From Mesonia maritima (GTDB lineage: Bacteria > Bacteroidota > Bacteroidia > Flavobacteriales > Flavobacteriaceae), in assembly GCF_042433895.1 (NCBI RefSeq), contig NZ_JBHLUA010000006.1, positions 166,216-230,215 on the forward strand: a stretch of 64,000 nt of DNA. The letters run 5' to 3'. The notes under the pieces were generated by a model. It did not search any database, was not told the DNA's origin, and was given only the letters and a program-made list of their open reading frames with translations. Below are positions 53,298 to 61,382 of the stretch, one piece after another (position 1 is the first letter of the stretch; each line of letters opens with the position of its first letter). The translations under genes were made by a program, and so were the position numbers.

Positions 53298-55676
53298 TTA
53301 TTCGTTATTTAAATGTTCTTCTAATGCAACTAAATCTGGAACCAAAACTTGACGGGCTTTGCTTCCTTCAAACTGACCTACAATTCCTGCGGCTTCCAAT
53401 TGATCGATAATTCTTCCGGCTCTATTATAACCCAATTTTAATTTTCGTTGTAACAACGAAGCACTTCCTTGTTGTGCGGTTACAATTATTTCAGCTGCAT
53501 CTTTAAAGAGTTTATCTCTTTCGCTTACATCTATATCAAGTCCTGTGCCACTTTCTTCACTAACGTATTCGGGAAGTTTATGCGCATCGGGATATGCTTT
53601 TTGCGAACCGATAAAATCAGTAATTTTTTCTACTTCCGGTGTGTCGACGAAAGCACATTGTAATCGAATTAAATCGTTTCCTTGTGTGTATAACATATCT
53701 CCTCGACCAATTAATTGTTCGGCTCCGCCGGAATCTAAAATTGTTCGTGAATCTATTTTAGAAGTCACACGAAATGCGATTCGTGCGGGAAAATTCGCTT
53801 TAATCATCCCGGTAATTACATTTACCGAAGGTCGCTGCGTGGCGATAATTAAATGAATTCCGATAGCTCGTGCTAATTGTGCTAATCTTGCGATTGGTGT
53901 TTCTACTTCTTTTCCCGCGGTCATAATTAAATCTGCAAACTCATCGACCACCAAAATGATATAAGGTAAAAATTTATGTCCGTTTTCAGGATTTAATTTT
54001 CGTGCTCTAAATTTATCGTTGTATTCTTTTATATTTCGAACCATCGCATCTTTTAGCAAATCGTATCGATTATCCATTTCAATACAAAGCGAATTCAGGG
54101 TATTGATAACTTTGGTATTATCGGTAATTATCGCTTCTTCGGTATCGGGAAGTTTTGCTAAATAATGACGTTCAATTTTATTGAATAAAGTAAGTTCGAC
54201 TTTTTTAGGATCGACCAGAACAAATTTCACTTCTGCGGGATGTTTTTGATATAACAAAGAAGTAAGAATACAGTTTAATCCAACCGATTTTCCTTGTCCG
54301 GTTGCTCCTGCCATTAACAAGTGGGGCATTTTGGCTAAATCTACTACGAACGTTTCGTTAGAAATCGTTTTTCCTAAAGCAATTGGCAATTGCATTTCGG
54401 CGTGTTGAAATTTTGAGGATGCAACCACCGAACGCATCGAAACAATATTGGCTTTTTTATTAGGAACTTCAATACCGATAGTTCCTTTTCCGGGAATTGG
54501 TGCGATAATTCTTATTCCTAAGGCTGAAAGAGAAAGCGCGATGTCGTCTTCTAGATTTTTAATTTTTGAAATTCTAATTCCGGCTTCGGGCACAATTTCA
54601 TATAAAGTTACCGTTGGTCCAACGGTGGCTTTAATTTGCGCAATTTCAATTTTATAGTTTTTAAGCGTATTTACAATATTGTCTTTATTCTCTTCCAGTT
54701 CTTGTTGATCGATGGTAATTCCGCCGCCAATATTGTAATCTTTCAATAATTCAATAGAAGGAAATTTATAATTGCTGAGTTCTAGTTTCGGGTCGAATTC
54801 TCCAAAATCTTTTACCAGACGATTGCTTAAATTATCTTCTTGTTCTTCTTCTTCGGTTACGGTTTCCACTTCCATCGCCAAATCGCCTTCATCTTCTTCA
54901 TTTTTAATGACTATTTTTTCTTTTTCAGGCGTGGTTGATTTTTCTTCTGTTTCTTCTGTTGTTGAAGTTTTAGCTTCAGCAGTAATTTGCTCTTCCTTCG
55001 TTTGTTCTTTTACCCTTATTTTTTCTTCGGAATAATTTTCTGTTATATCTGTAGAAGTTTCAGCTTTAAATTCTTCTGATATATCTTTTTTGGTTTTTTT
55101 GAAATATTGCTGAATAACTTCTGGCGTAATATTTAAACGTAAGACCAAATAGGTAATAAATATGAAAATGAGCAGTAAAAGTGTTCCTGCGAAACCTAAA
55201 TAATCTTGTAGAAAGGTGTTGGTTTCAAAACCTATGATTCCGCCTAGCAACGCATTTTTATCAGCGAAAAAACCGAACAAGGTTGAAAACCAAATCATAA
55301 CGATAATTCCCCAAAACCAAAATTTCTGTAAGGGTTTTCGGTTAAGGTCTAAAAATAAATAAACACCGGTTAAACTGGTTAAAATAGCAATGCTGAACGC
55401 CGCTAAACCAAAACCTTCGTAAATAAAAAAGTTGCTGATTTCTGCTCCGAATTTGCTAAGCCAATTTTTGGTTTCTATACTTCTATCTCCAAATTGACCT
55501 AAGGTACTTTGATCTGCTTTCCAGTTAAAAAGAAAAGACACAAATGCGATGAAAAGCGCTAATCCTAAAAGCATTAAAAAGCTTCCAAGAAGTACTTTGT
55601 GTTTTCGCGTAAACGTAAAGTTCACCTTATTTAAAGGCTTTTTTGTCTTCTTAGTTTTTTGTTTTTTCTTAGGCAT
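53298..55676 (-). CDS. ftsK: FtsK/SpoIIIE-family DNA translocase
   Basis: The 792-residue protein pumps DNA through the division septum and activates XerCD at dif. It has four N-terminal membrane helices (about 30-52, 85-108, 118-140, 160-180) and an acidic, low-complexity linker (about 200-285, rich in E and T). The RecA-like motor follows with Walker A GATGQGKSVGLN and Walker B ILVVDEFADLIM. The C-terminal winged-helix gamma domain begins SLLQRKLKLGYNRAGRIIDQ and binds the polar KOPS-like sequence. The size is at the short end of the family. It is the first gene of the ftsK-lolA-lptF/G-ribB run. Confidence 0.95.
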   Translation of the reverse strand: MPKKKQKTKKTKKPLNKVNFTFTRKHKVLLGSFLMLLGLALFIAFVSFLFNWKADQSTLGQFGDRSIETKNWLSKFGAEISNFFIYEGFGLAAFSIAILTSLTGVYLFLDLNRKPLQKFWFWGIIVMIWFSTLFGFFADKNALLGGIIGFETNTFLQDYLGFAGTLLLLIFIFITYLVLRLNITPEVIQQYFKKTKKDISEEFKAETSTDITENYSEEKIRVKEQTKEEQITAEAKTSTTEETEEKSTTPEKEKIVIKNEEDEGDLAMEVETVTEEEEQEDNLSNRLVKDFGEFDPKLELSNYKFPSIELLKDYNIGGGITIDQQELEENKDNIVNTLKNYKIEIAQIKATVGPTVTLYEIVPEAGIRISKIKNLEDDIALSLSALGIRIIAPIPGKGTIGIEVPNKKANIVSMRSVVASSKFQHAEMQLPIALGKTISNETFVVDLAKMPHLLMAGATGQGKSVGLNCILTSLLYQKHPAEVKFVLVDPKKVELTLFNKIERHYLAKLPDTEEAIITDNTKVINTLNSLCIEMDNRYDLLKDAMVRNIKEYNDKFRARKLNPENGHKFLPYIILVVDEFADLIMTAGKEVETPIARLAQLARAIGIHLIIATQRPSVNVITGMIKANFPARIAFRVTSKIDSRTILDSGGAEQLIGRGDMLYTQGNDLIRLQCAFVDTPEVEKITDFIGSQKAYPDAHKLPEYVSEESGTGLDIDVSERDKLFKDAAEIIVTAQQGSASLLQRKLKLGYNRAGRIIDQLEAAGIVGQFEGSKARQVLVPDLVALEEHLNNE

Positions 55677-55773
55677 TTAATCGGGTTAGCTAGTAAGCAA
55701 AAGTACAAATTCAGTTTAGTTTATAGCAATTAAATTTATGGCTTTCGTGAGATTAAATTTGGGAGAGTTTTAT

Positions 55774-56139
55774 TTAGCTGGTAAAATAAGGAATATAAAT
55801 GAGTACGCCAATAATAATAGCGGTTATAGAAGCTATAAAAACAGCTCCGGCGGCTAAATCTTTAATAAGTCCTATTTTATGATGAAAATCTGGATGAATA
55901 AAATCTGCTATTTCTTCAATAGCGGTATTTGCTCCTTCTAAACTCATCACTAAACCGATTGCGATGGTTTGAAAAATCCAATCGGTTGTAGAAATTTCCA
56001 TATAAAAACCTAAAACCGTCATTAGAATTGCTATAACGGCTTGTACTTGAAGACTAGCTTCGGTTTTTAATAATACAAAAGCTCCTCGAAACGCGTAAAC
56101 CGCTCCCATAATACGTTTACCTAAAAAGGTATTTTTCAT
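55774..56139 (-). CDS. dgkA: Diacylglycerol kinase-family protein (DgkA/UdpK)
   Basis: The 121-residue membrane protein has three helices and the family motif EGANTAIEEIADF, which carries the catalytic glutamate and Asn. AVYAFRGAFVLLKTEASLQVQ precedes the second helix. It phosphorylates diacylglycerol or undecaprenol, and in Gram-positive and many other bacteria the undecaprenol kinase role is likelier. The start shares one base with the stop of tpx (TAATG), so they are translated from one message. Confidence 0.92.
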   Translation of the reverse strand: MKNTFLGKRIMGAVYAFRGAFVLLKTEASLQVQAVIAILMTVLGFYMEISTTDWIFQTIAIGLVMSLEGANTAIEEIADFIHPDFHHKIGLIKDLAAGAVFIASITAIIIGVLIYIPYFTS

Positions 56140-56639
56140 TATAAAAGTGTTTTTAGAGCCGCAAGGTAATTTGGTTCGTGGGAAATATCTTCAACTTGTT
56201 CAGTATAAATTATTTTTTGGTTTTCATCGATTACAATTACGACACGTGATAACAAAGCTTCGAAAATTCCTTCTGAAATTTCTAATTCGTAATCTTTTCC
56301 GAACGAATGATGTCTATAATCGGAAAGACAAATAAGATTAGCTATTTTTTCGTGATCCATAAAACGTTTTTGAGCAAAAGGTAAATCCCGTGAAATACAT
56401 ACAACAACTGTATTTTGTAAATCGTTTGCTTTGGTATTAAAATTTTTTACGGAAGTCGCGCAAACACCAGTATCAATACTCGGGAAAATATTTAAAATAA
56501 TACGTTTTCCTTTAAAGTCTGAAAGTTTTACCGATTTAAGATTGGTATCTATAAGTCGAAAATCTGGTGCTTTTTCACCTTTTTTCGGTAATTCTCCACT
56601 TGTTTGAATAGCTTCGCCATTCATTTTTATAGTAGCCAT
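56139..56639 (-). CDS. tpx: Thiol peroxidase (Tpx-type peroxiredoxin)
   Basis: The 166-residue protein reduces hydrogen peroxide and alkyl hydroperoxides with a cysteine thiol. The peroxidatic cysteine is Cys60 in SIDTGVCATSVKNFN and the typical KKGEKAPDFRLID start is present. In E. coli Tpx the resolving cysteine (Cys95) lies in DLPFAQSRFC, but the matching position here is methionine (DLPFAQKRFM). Cys81 and a cysteine near 104 remain. Either another cysteine takes over or the enzyme works as a one-Cys type. It ends in a TAATG overlap with dgkA and starts downstream of a terminator for the thioredoxin cluster. Confidence 0.9.
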   Translation of the reverse strand: MATIKMNGEAIQTSGELPKKGEKAPDFRLIDTNLKSVKLSDFKGKRIILNIFPSIDTGVCATSVKNFNTKANDLQNTVVVCISRDLPFAQKRFMDHEKIANLICLSDYRHHSFGKDYELEISEGIFEALLSRVVIVIDENQKIIYTEQVEDISHEPNYLAALKTLL

Positions 56640-56682
56640 AACGTAAATTTTAGAAGAAATTTATTACTCTAAAAATACATAT

Positions 56683-56711
56683 AAAAAACGGGTTGCTGAA
56701 TAGCAACCCGT
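56683..56711 (-). terminator. Terminator of the peroxiredoxin-thioredoxin operon
   Basis: ACGGGTTGCT (56688-56697) pairs with AGCAACCCGT (56702-56711) around GAAT, a 10-bp stem. On the minus strand it is followed by TTTTTTA, so it ends the upstream operon before tpx. Confidence 0.85.
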
Positions 56712-56735
56712 AGGATTTAAAAAAAATATGTAAAT

Positions 56736-56984
56736 CTATTTATCTATAGAACCCAATACTTTTTTTACAAAATTGTTGGCGGCATCCTTTTTTGGTACGC
56801 CGTCTTCAATCATTTTGTGGACTTCAATCGCGCCGCAAATGTTGGTGATGAGTTCTCCGATAACGTCCATTTCTTCTTCTGTAACTGAACGATGCTCTGT
56901 AAACGATTCTAAAACTTCTACAGTATGTTCTAATTTCTCAGCATCGTTATTTTTCTGTAAATGTCTAATTACGGGTAACTTCAT
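56736..56984 (-). CDS. Small DUF6952-like protein
   Basis: The 82-residue soluble protein has the pattern MKLPVIRHLQKNNDAEKLEH, then TEEEMDVIGELITNICGAIEVHKMI and GVPKKDAANNFVKKVLGSIDK, all predicted helices. I know it as a small Bacteroidota family often found behind a thioredoxin and a peroxiredoxin, with no established function. Its start lies within the last 20 bp of the thioredoxin gene, so translation is probably coupled. It may assist the redox pair. Confidence 0.8.
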   Translation of the reverse strand: MKLPVIRHLQKNNDAEKLEHTVEVLESFTEHRSVTEEEMDVIGELITNICGAIEVHKMIEDGVPKKDAANNFVKKVLGSIDK

Positions 56985-57279
56985 CTACAACTTCTTTTAA
57001 AGATTCTAATTTGTTTGTTTGAACTTGGTTCACAAAATTTCCGTTTTTAAAAGTCGCGAAGGTCGGTAAATTATCGACTGTTGCTAACTTTCTAGATTCT
57101 GGAAATTTTTCAGCATCAGCTAGAATAAAGGTAGCATTTTCGTTTTCTGAAGCTAACTTTTTAAATTTAGGTTTCATTAAACGGCAATTTCCGCACCATC
57201 CAGCCATATATTGAACTACAACCGTATCATTTTCTGATACGATTTCAGCTAAATTATCTTTTTCTAATTCTTTAATCAT
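56965..57279 (-). CDS. Thioredoxin-family protein with CGNC active site
   Basis: The 104-residue protein is a single thioredoxin domain with active site MAGWCGNCRLMKPKFKKLA and the cis-proline loop DNLPTFATFKNG. The CGNC site differs from the usual CGPC, which should shift its redox potential. It sits directly after the two-cysteine peroxiredoxin gene, so the likely job is to reduce that peroxiredoxin. It overlaps the small DUF6952-like gene by 20 bp. Confidence 0.92.
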   Translation of the reverse strand: MIKELEKDNLAEIVSENDTVVVQYMAGWCGNCRLMKPKFKKLASENENATFILADAEKFPESRKLATVDNLPTFATFKNGNFVNQVQTNKLESLKEVVDEVTRN

Positions 57280-57297
57280 AGCAATTTTTTTGGTTGA

Positions 57298-57325
57298 AAT
57301 TTCCGACAGCGAACTGCCGGAAATT
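57298..57325 (-). promoter_or_regulatory. Stable 12-bp hairpin with UUCG loop between peroxiredoxin and thioredoxin genes
   Basis: In minus-strand RNA AAUUUCCGGCAG pairs with CUGUCGGAAAUU (one G-U pair) around a UUCG tetraloop. No long U run follows, so it is not a standard terminator. It may set unequal amounts of the two proteins or protect the mRNA 3' end after processing. Confidence 0.55.
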
Positions 57326-57348
57326 AAATTATTTTCTAAAAACTTTTT

Positions 57349-57987
57349 TTAGTTTGCAGATAAATAAGAGGCAACTCCTTTACTATTGGCTTGCATTGCT
57401 TCTTTACCTTCTTCCCAGTTAGCTGGGCAAACTTCACCGTGTTTTTGTACGTGAGAATACGCATCAATCATACGGATGAATTCATTTACATTTCTACCAA
57501 GTGGCATATGATTAATGCTTTCATGAAAAACAGTTCCTTCTTCATCGATTAAGTAAGTTGCTCTGTACGTTACATTATCTCCATCTACGGTAATATGACC
57601 GGTTTCATCATCGTAACGCTCATTTTCAATATCTAAAATTCCTAATCGAGAACTAAGATTTCTATTTGAGTCTGCAATAATTGGGTAGGTTACACCTTCA
57701 ATTCCACCATTATCTTTAGAAGTATTTAACCAAGCAAAATGAACTTCTGCAGTATCACAAGAAGCGCCAATTACAATTGTATTTCTCTTTTCGAATTCAG
57801 ACATTTTTTCTTGAAATGCGTGTAATTCGGTTGGGCATACATATGTAAAGTCTTTTGGATACCAGAAAAGAACAACTTTTTTATTGTTTTTCTTCGCTTC
57901 TTCTAAAACGTTGATTGAAAAGGTATCTCCCATTTCATTCATTGCGTTTACATTTAAATCTGGGAATTTTTTTCCTACAAATGACAT
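57349..57987 (-). CDS. Typical two-cysteine peroxiredoxin (AhpC/Prx1 type)
   Basis: The 212-residue enzyme reduces peroxides. The peroxidatic cysteine is Cys51 in FWYPKDFTYVCPTELHAFQ, and the resolving cysteine lies in GEVCPANW near 186. Both are in place, so it should work as a disulfide-linked dimer. The C-terminal extension EGKEAMQANSKGVASYLSAN resembles the AhpC tail linked to overoxidation sensitivity. A TATTTTTG promoter box lies upstream, and thioredoxin and a small protein follow as an operon. No ahpF is present. Confidence 0.95.
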   Translation of the reverse strand: MSFVGKKFPDLNVNAMNEMGDTFSINVLEEAKKNNKKVVLFWYPKDFTYVCPTELHAFQEKMSEFEKRNTIVIGASCDTAEVHFAWLNTSKDNGGIEGVTYPIIADSNRNLSSRLGILDIENERYDDETGHITVDGDNVTYRATYLIDEEGTVFHESINHMPLGRNVNEFIRMIDAYSHVQKHGEVCPANWEEGKEAMQANSKGVASYLSAN

Positions 57988-58031
57988 AGTTTTCGTTATT
58001 TTTAAGTTTGTATTAATTTCTCTTTCACTGC

Positions 58032-58039
58032 CAAAAATA
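58032..58039 (-). promoter_or_regulatory. -7 promoter box TATTTTTG of the peroxiredoxin operon
   Basis: Exact TAnnTTTG match on the minus strand, 44 bp before the ATG at 57987. The rest of the 256-bp divergent gap with hutI is AT-rich and shows only a one-mismatch box (TATATTTA) near 58197-58204 for the plus strand. Confidence 0.6.
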
Positions 58040-58243
58040 TAATATATTAAGCTTCTTCACGAAGGTTTCAACTTATTAATTTTTATTCCTTAATAGCTTT
58101 TATTTATACTTAATTCGATTTAACATAAGATTAAGTTATATTTATTGTAAATAAAGGCTTAATCCATAAAAAAACACAATTTTTAAAAGGCATTTTATAT
58201 ATTTACGTAAACTGAAAAAACCTAGCAAAAAAATAAAAATTGC

Positions 58244-59491
58244 ATGAGAATTTTAATAACTCACATACAAGAATTACTACAAGTTAGACCTAAAGGAACT
58301 TTAAAAATTGCCGGTTCTGCGATGAAAAAATTACCAAGTATTAAAAATGCTTGGTTATTAATTAATCAAGATAAAATTGAAGATTTTGGAAGCATGGAAA
58401 CCATGCCAGAAATCGATGAAATTGAATATGATAAAGAAATAGACGCTACCGGCCAAATTGTATTACCATCGTGGGTAGATTCTCACACGCATTTAATTTA
58501 TGCCGGTAACCGAGAACAAGAATTTGTAGACCGAATTAACGGACTCACTTACGAAGAAATAGCCGAAAAAGGGGGCGGAATTCTAAACAGTGCAAAAAAA
58601 TTACAAGAAACTTCAGAAGAAACACTTTATAACGAATCTTTAAAGCGTTTAGAAGAAGTTATAAAATTAGGCACCGGCGCAATTGAAATAAAATCGGGTT
58701 ATGGACTGACGACAGAAGCGGAGCTAAAAATGCTTCGAGTTGCGAAACGTCTAAAGGAAAAACATCCTATTGAAATTAAAACTACTTTTTTAGGAGCGCA
58801 CGCGGTTCCGCCAAAATTCAAAAATGATAGAACGGGTTATATTTCTCATATTATTGAAGAAATGCTACCGAAAATTGCTGAAGAAAATCTCGCAGATTAC
58901 ATCGATATTTTCTGTGAAAAGGGTTATTTCAGTTTAGAAGATACCGAACGTATTTTAGAAGCCGGAAAAAAGTATGGTTTAAAAGGGAAAATTCACGTCA
59001 ATCAATTTAACGCCATCGGCGGAATTAAAACAGCGGTAGAACACCAATCCTTAAGTGTAGATCATTTAGAAGTTTTGGAAAAAGAAGATATTGAAGCATT
59101 AAAAAATTCTGACACAATGCCTGTCGCGCTTCCTTCTTGTTCTTTATTTTTAGGAATTCCGTATACACCGGCTCGAGAAATTATTGATAATAATTTACCA
59201 TTAGCATTAGCAACCGACTATAACCCAGGAAGTACACCAAGCGGTAATATGAATTTAGTGGTAAGTCTCGCTTGCATTAAAATGAATATGACTCCTGAAG
59301 AAGCGATTAACGCGGCTACTATAAATGCAGCTTATGCGTTAGAATTAAGCGAAACACACGGTAGCATAACCAAAGGAAAAATAGCCAATTTAATTATTAC
59401 AAAACAAATTCCGTCGTACGGATTTTTACCTTACGCATTTGGTTCAAATAATATTGATCAAGTGATTTTAGGCGGAAAAACAATATTTTAA
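58244..59491 (+). CDS. hutI: Imidazolonepropionase
   Basis: HutI opens imidazolone propionate to N-formimino-L-glutamate, the third step of histidine breakdown. The 415-residue amidohydrolase has the metal motif WVDSHTHLIYAGNREQEF, the KSGYGLTTEAELKML block, FLGAHAVPPKF, KIHVNQFNAIGG and the metal aspartate in ALATDYNPGSTP. The size is normal. hutG follows at 5 bp. hutH and hutU are not in the window, so they must lie elsewhere if the pathway is complete. Confidence 0.96.
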   Translation: MRILITHIQELLQVRPKGTLKIAGSAMKKLPSIKNAWLLINQDKIEDFGSMETMPEIDEIEYDKEIDATGQIVLPSWVDSHTHLIYAGNREQEFVDRINGLTYEEIAEKGGGILNSAKKLQETSEETLYNESLKRLEEVIKLGTGAIEIKSGYGLTTEAELKMLRVAKRLKEKHPIEIKTTFLGAHAVPPKFKNDRTGYISHIIEEMLPKIAEENLADYIDIFCEKGYFSLEDTERILEAGKKYGLKGKIHVNQFNAIGGIKTAVEHQSLSVDHLEVLEKEDIEALKNSDTMPVALPSCSLFLGIPYTPAREIIDNNLPLALATDYNPGSTPSGNMNLVVSLACIKMNMTPEEAINAATINAAYALELSETHGSITKGKIANLIITKQIPSYGFLPYAFGSNNIDQVILGGKTIF

Positions 59492-59496
59492 AACAT

Positions 59497-60489
59497 ATGG
59501 AAAACTTCACGCTTTATAACAGTGTTTTACTCGAAAAACATTTAAATGCCCGAGAAGGAGAAGAAAAACTAGGTGAAAAAGTAACCTTACTCAATTCTTT
59601 TGAAGAACTAGAAGAACATGAAGCAAAATATGTGATTTTTGGAATTCCCGAAGATATTGGAGTTCAAGGAAATCACGGAAAAAAAGGTACTGAAAAAGCG
59701 TGGGAAAGTTTCTTAGGCACTTTTTTAAACGTTCAAGCCAACGAATATAATTCACCGGAAAATTGCATTTTATTAGGGGAAGTTAATTGCCAAGCATTTA
59801 CGCAAGAAGCGGAAATTATTTTAGCGCAACGTGAAAATCCACTAGAAAAATTAGGGGAATTGGTTAACAAAATCGATATGATTGGTGCTGAAGTTGTAGA
59901 AAAAATTATAAGCGCTGGCAAAATTCCTATTATTATTGGCGGCGGACATAATAATGCCTACGGAAATATAAAAGGAACTTCAAAAGCAATTAACAGACAT
60001 ATAAATGTTGTAAATATTGATGCGCATACCGATTTAAGAACTTGTGATTATCGCCATAGCGGAAATGGATTCAGTTACGCAAAACAAGAAGATTTTTTAA
60101 ATTATTACAGTATTGTTGGTTTGCATAAAAATTATACGCCACAATATATTTTTGATTTAATGAATAATGATAAAACTATTGATTTTACCTTATTTGAAGA
60201 ATACTTGCATCTAAATCCGCTTGAAAAATTAGTAAAACTGAAAAAAGCCTTCGATTTTGCACGAAATCATTTTGGTTTAGAAATTGATTGTGATGCAATT
60301 CAAAATTTTTCCAGTAGCGCGATGGGACCAACAGGTTTTTCGGTTAATGATATTAGAAGCTTTTTAAAATTAGCCCGCAAAGAAGATGTTCTTTACCTCC
60401 ATTTATGCGAAGCATCACCCGATAAAAGTCCGTTGATAGGAAAAGCATTAAGTTATTTTGTTTCAGATTTTATTAGACCTTTAGATTAA
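59497..60489 (+). CDS. hutG: Formimidoylglutamase
   Basis: The 330-residue arginase-family enzyme splits formiminoglutamate into glutamate and formamide. Manganese-binding residues are visible in IIGGGHNNAYGN (His), NIDAHTDLRTCDY (Asp-His-Asp) and EIDCDAIQNFSSSAMGP (Asp). The family's usual DPxxxP after the last motif is altered to QNFSSS, as in other Bacteroidota copies. It is 5 bp after hutI and 20 bp before the metallo-beta-lactamase-fold gene, so all three may be transcribed together. Confidence 0.88.
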   Translation: MENFTLYNSVLLEKHLNAREGEEKLGEKVTLLNSFEELEEHEAKYVIFGIPEDIGVQGNHGKKGTEKAWESFLGTFLNVQANEYNSPENCILLGEVNCQAFTQEAEIILAQRENPLEKLGELVNKIDMIGAEVVEKIISAGKIPIIIGGGHNNAYGNIKGTSKAINRHINVVNIDAHTDLRTCDYRHSGNGFSYAKQEDFLNYYSIVGLHKNYTPQYIFDLMNNDKTIDFTLFEEYLHLNPLEKLVKLKKAFDFARNHFGLEIDCDAIQNFSSSAMGPTGFSVNDIRSFLKLARKEDVLYLHLCEASPDKSPLIGKALSYFVSDFIRPLD

Positions 60490-60509
60490 TTAATCAATTA
60501 AAAAATCTT

Positions 60510-61328
60510 ATGAAATATTCAATTTACGTGTTACTCTGTTCAATAATGCTTTTTTCTTGTAAAAATCAAGAACGAAATAATGAAAATTCGCAGACCATTT
60601 CACCAGCCGCAAGTTCAACTGAAACAGAAGAAGATCAGCTAGAAAATAAAAAAGATTCTATTTCGGTTGAACCCATTTCTCACGCTACATTTATGATGAA
60701 ATTAAATGAGAAAAATATTTTTGTAGATCCGGTAGGAGAAAGTGAAGAATTAAAAAAACTGGGAAATGTTGATGTTATTTTGCTAACCGATATTCACGGA
60801 GATCATTTTAATATAGATGTTTTAAAAGAAATTACAGAGTCGAATACTAAAATTATCGCACCCAAAGCAGTGGCCGAAAAACTCACTGATTCGTTATTAA
60901 CACAAACTGCAATTTTAAATAACGGAGAATCTTTAGATCTTTTTGAAATTTCAATTAAAGCAATTCCAATGTATAATTTACGTGAAGAAGCAAAAGAATT
61001 TCATACTAAAGGTAGAGGAAATGGTTATCTTCTTGAAGCCAATAAAAAGCGTATTTACATTTCCGGCGATACAGAAGATATTCCCGAAATGCGTAATTTA
61101 AAAAATATTGATGTAGCTTTTATTTGTATGAATCTTCCTTACACAATGCCTGTTGAAGCGGCAGCAGACGCGGTATTAGATTTTAAACTAAAAAAAGTTT
61201 ACCCATATCATTACAGAGGAAAAAATGGAATGAGCGATGTTGACGAATTTAAAAATATTGTGACTACAAATAATCCCAATATACAAGTTCAAATTTTAGA
61301 TTGGTATAAAAATTCAGAAGAAAAATAA
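60510..61328 (+). CDS. Metallo-beta-lactamase-fold hydrolase, lipoprotein
   Basis: The 272-residue protein has a lipoprotein signal (SIYVLLCSIMLFSC, cysteine at residue 17) and a Ser/Thr/Glu-rich linker. The MBL domain of the UlaG/L-ascorbate lactonase-like type has the sequence VILLTDIHGDHFNIDVL (the usual HxHxDH reduced to a TDIHGDH form), ISGDTEDIPEM, and a C-terminal VYPYHYRGKNGM. The first histidine of HxHxDH is replaced by aspartate, so the zinc site may be altered. The substrate is unknown. It follows hutG at 20 bp. Confidence 0.85.
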   Translation: MKYSIYVLLCSIMLFSCKNQERNNENSQTISPAASSTETEEDQLENKKDSISVEPISHATFMMKLNEKNIFVDPVGESEELKKLGNVDVILLTDIHGDHFNIDVLKEITESNTKIIAPKAVAEKLTDSLLTQTAILNNGESLDLFEISIKAIPMYNLREEAKEFHTKGRGNGYLLEANKKRIYISGDTEDIPEMRNLKNIDVAFICMNLPYTMPVEAAADAVLDFKLKKVYPYHYRGKNGMSDVDEFKNIVTTNNPNIQVQILDWYKNSEEK

Positions 61329-61334
61329 CTTCAT

Positions 61335-61366
61335 AAAAAAAGCCCTTTTCTAAAAAAAGGGCTTTT
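61335..61366. terminator. Bidirectional terminator between the MBL lipoprotein gene and lon
   Basis: AAAAGCCCTTTT pairs with AAAAGGGCTTTT around CTAAA, with A and T runs on both sides. Confidence 0.88.
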
Positions 61367-61382
61367 CAATTTTCATTTCCTA

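Noticed and set aside
54772..55035. Serine-rich 87-residue frame on the plus strand
   Set aside because: It is the shadow of the acidic Glu/Thr-rich linker of ftsK on the other strand.
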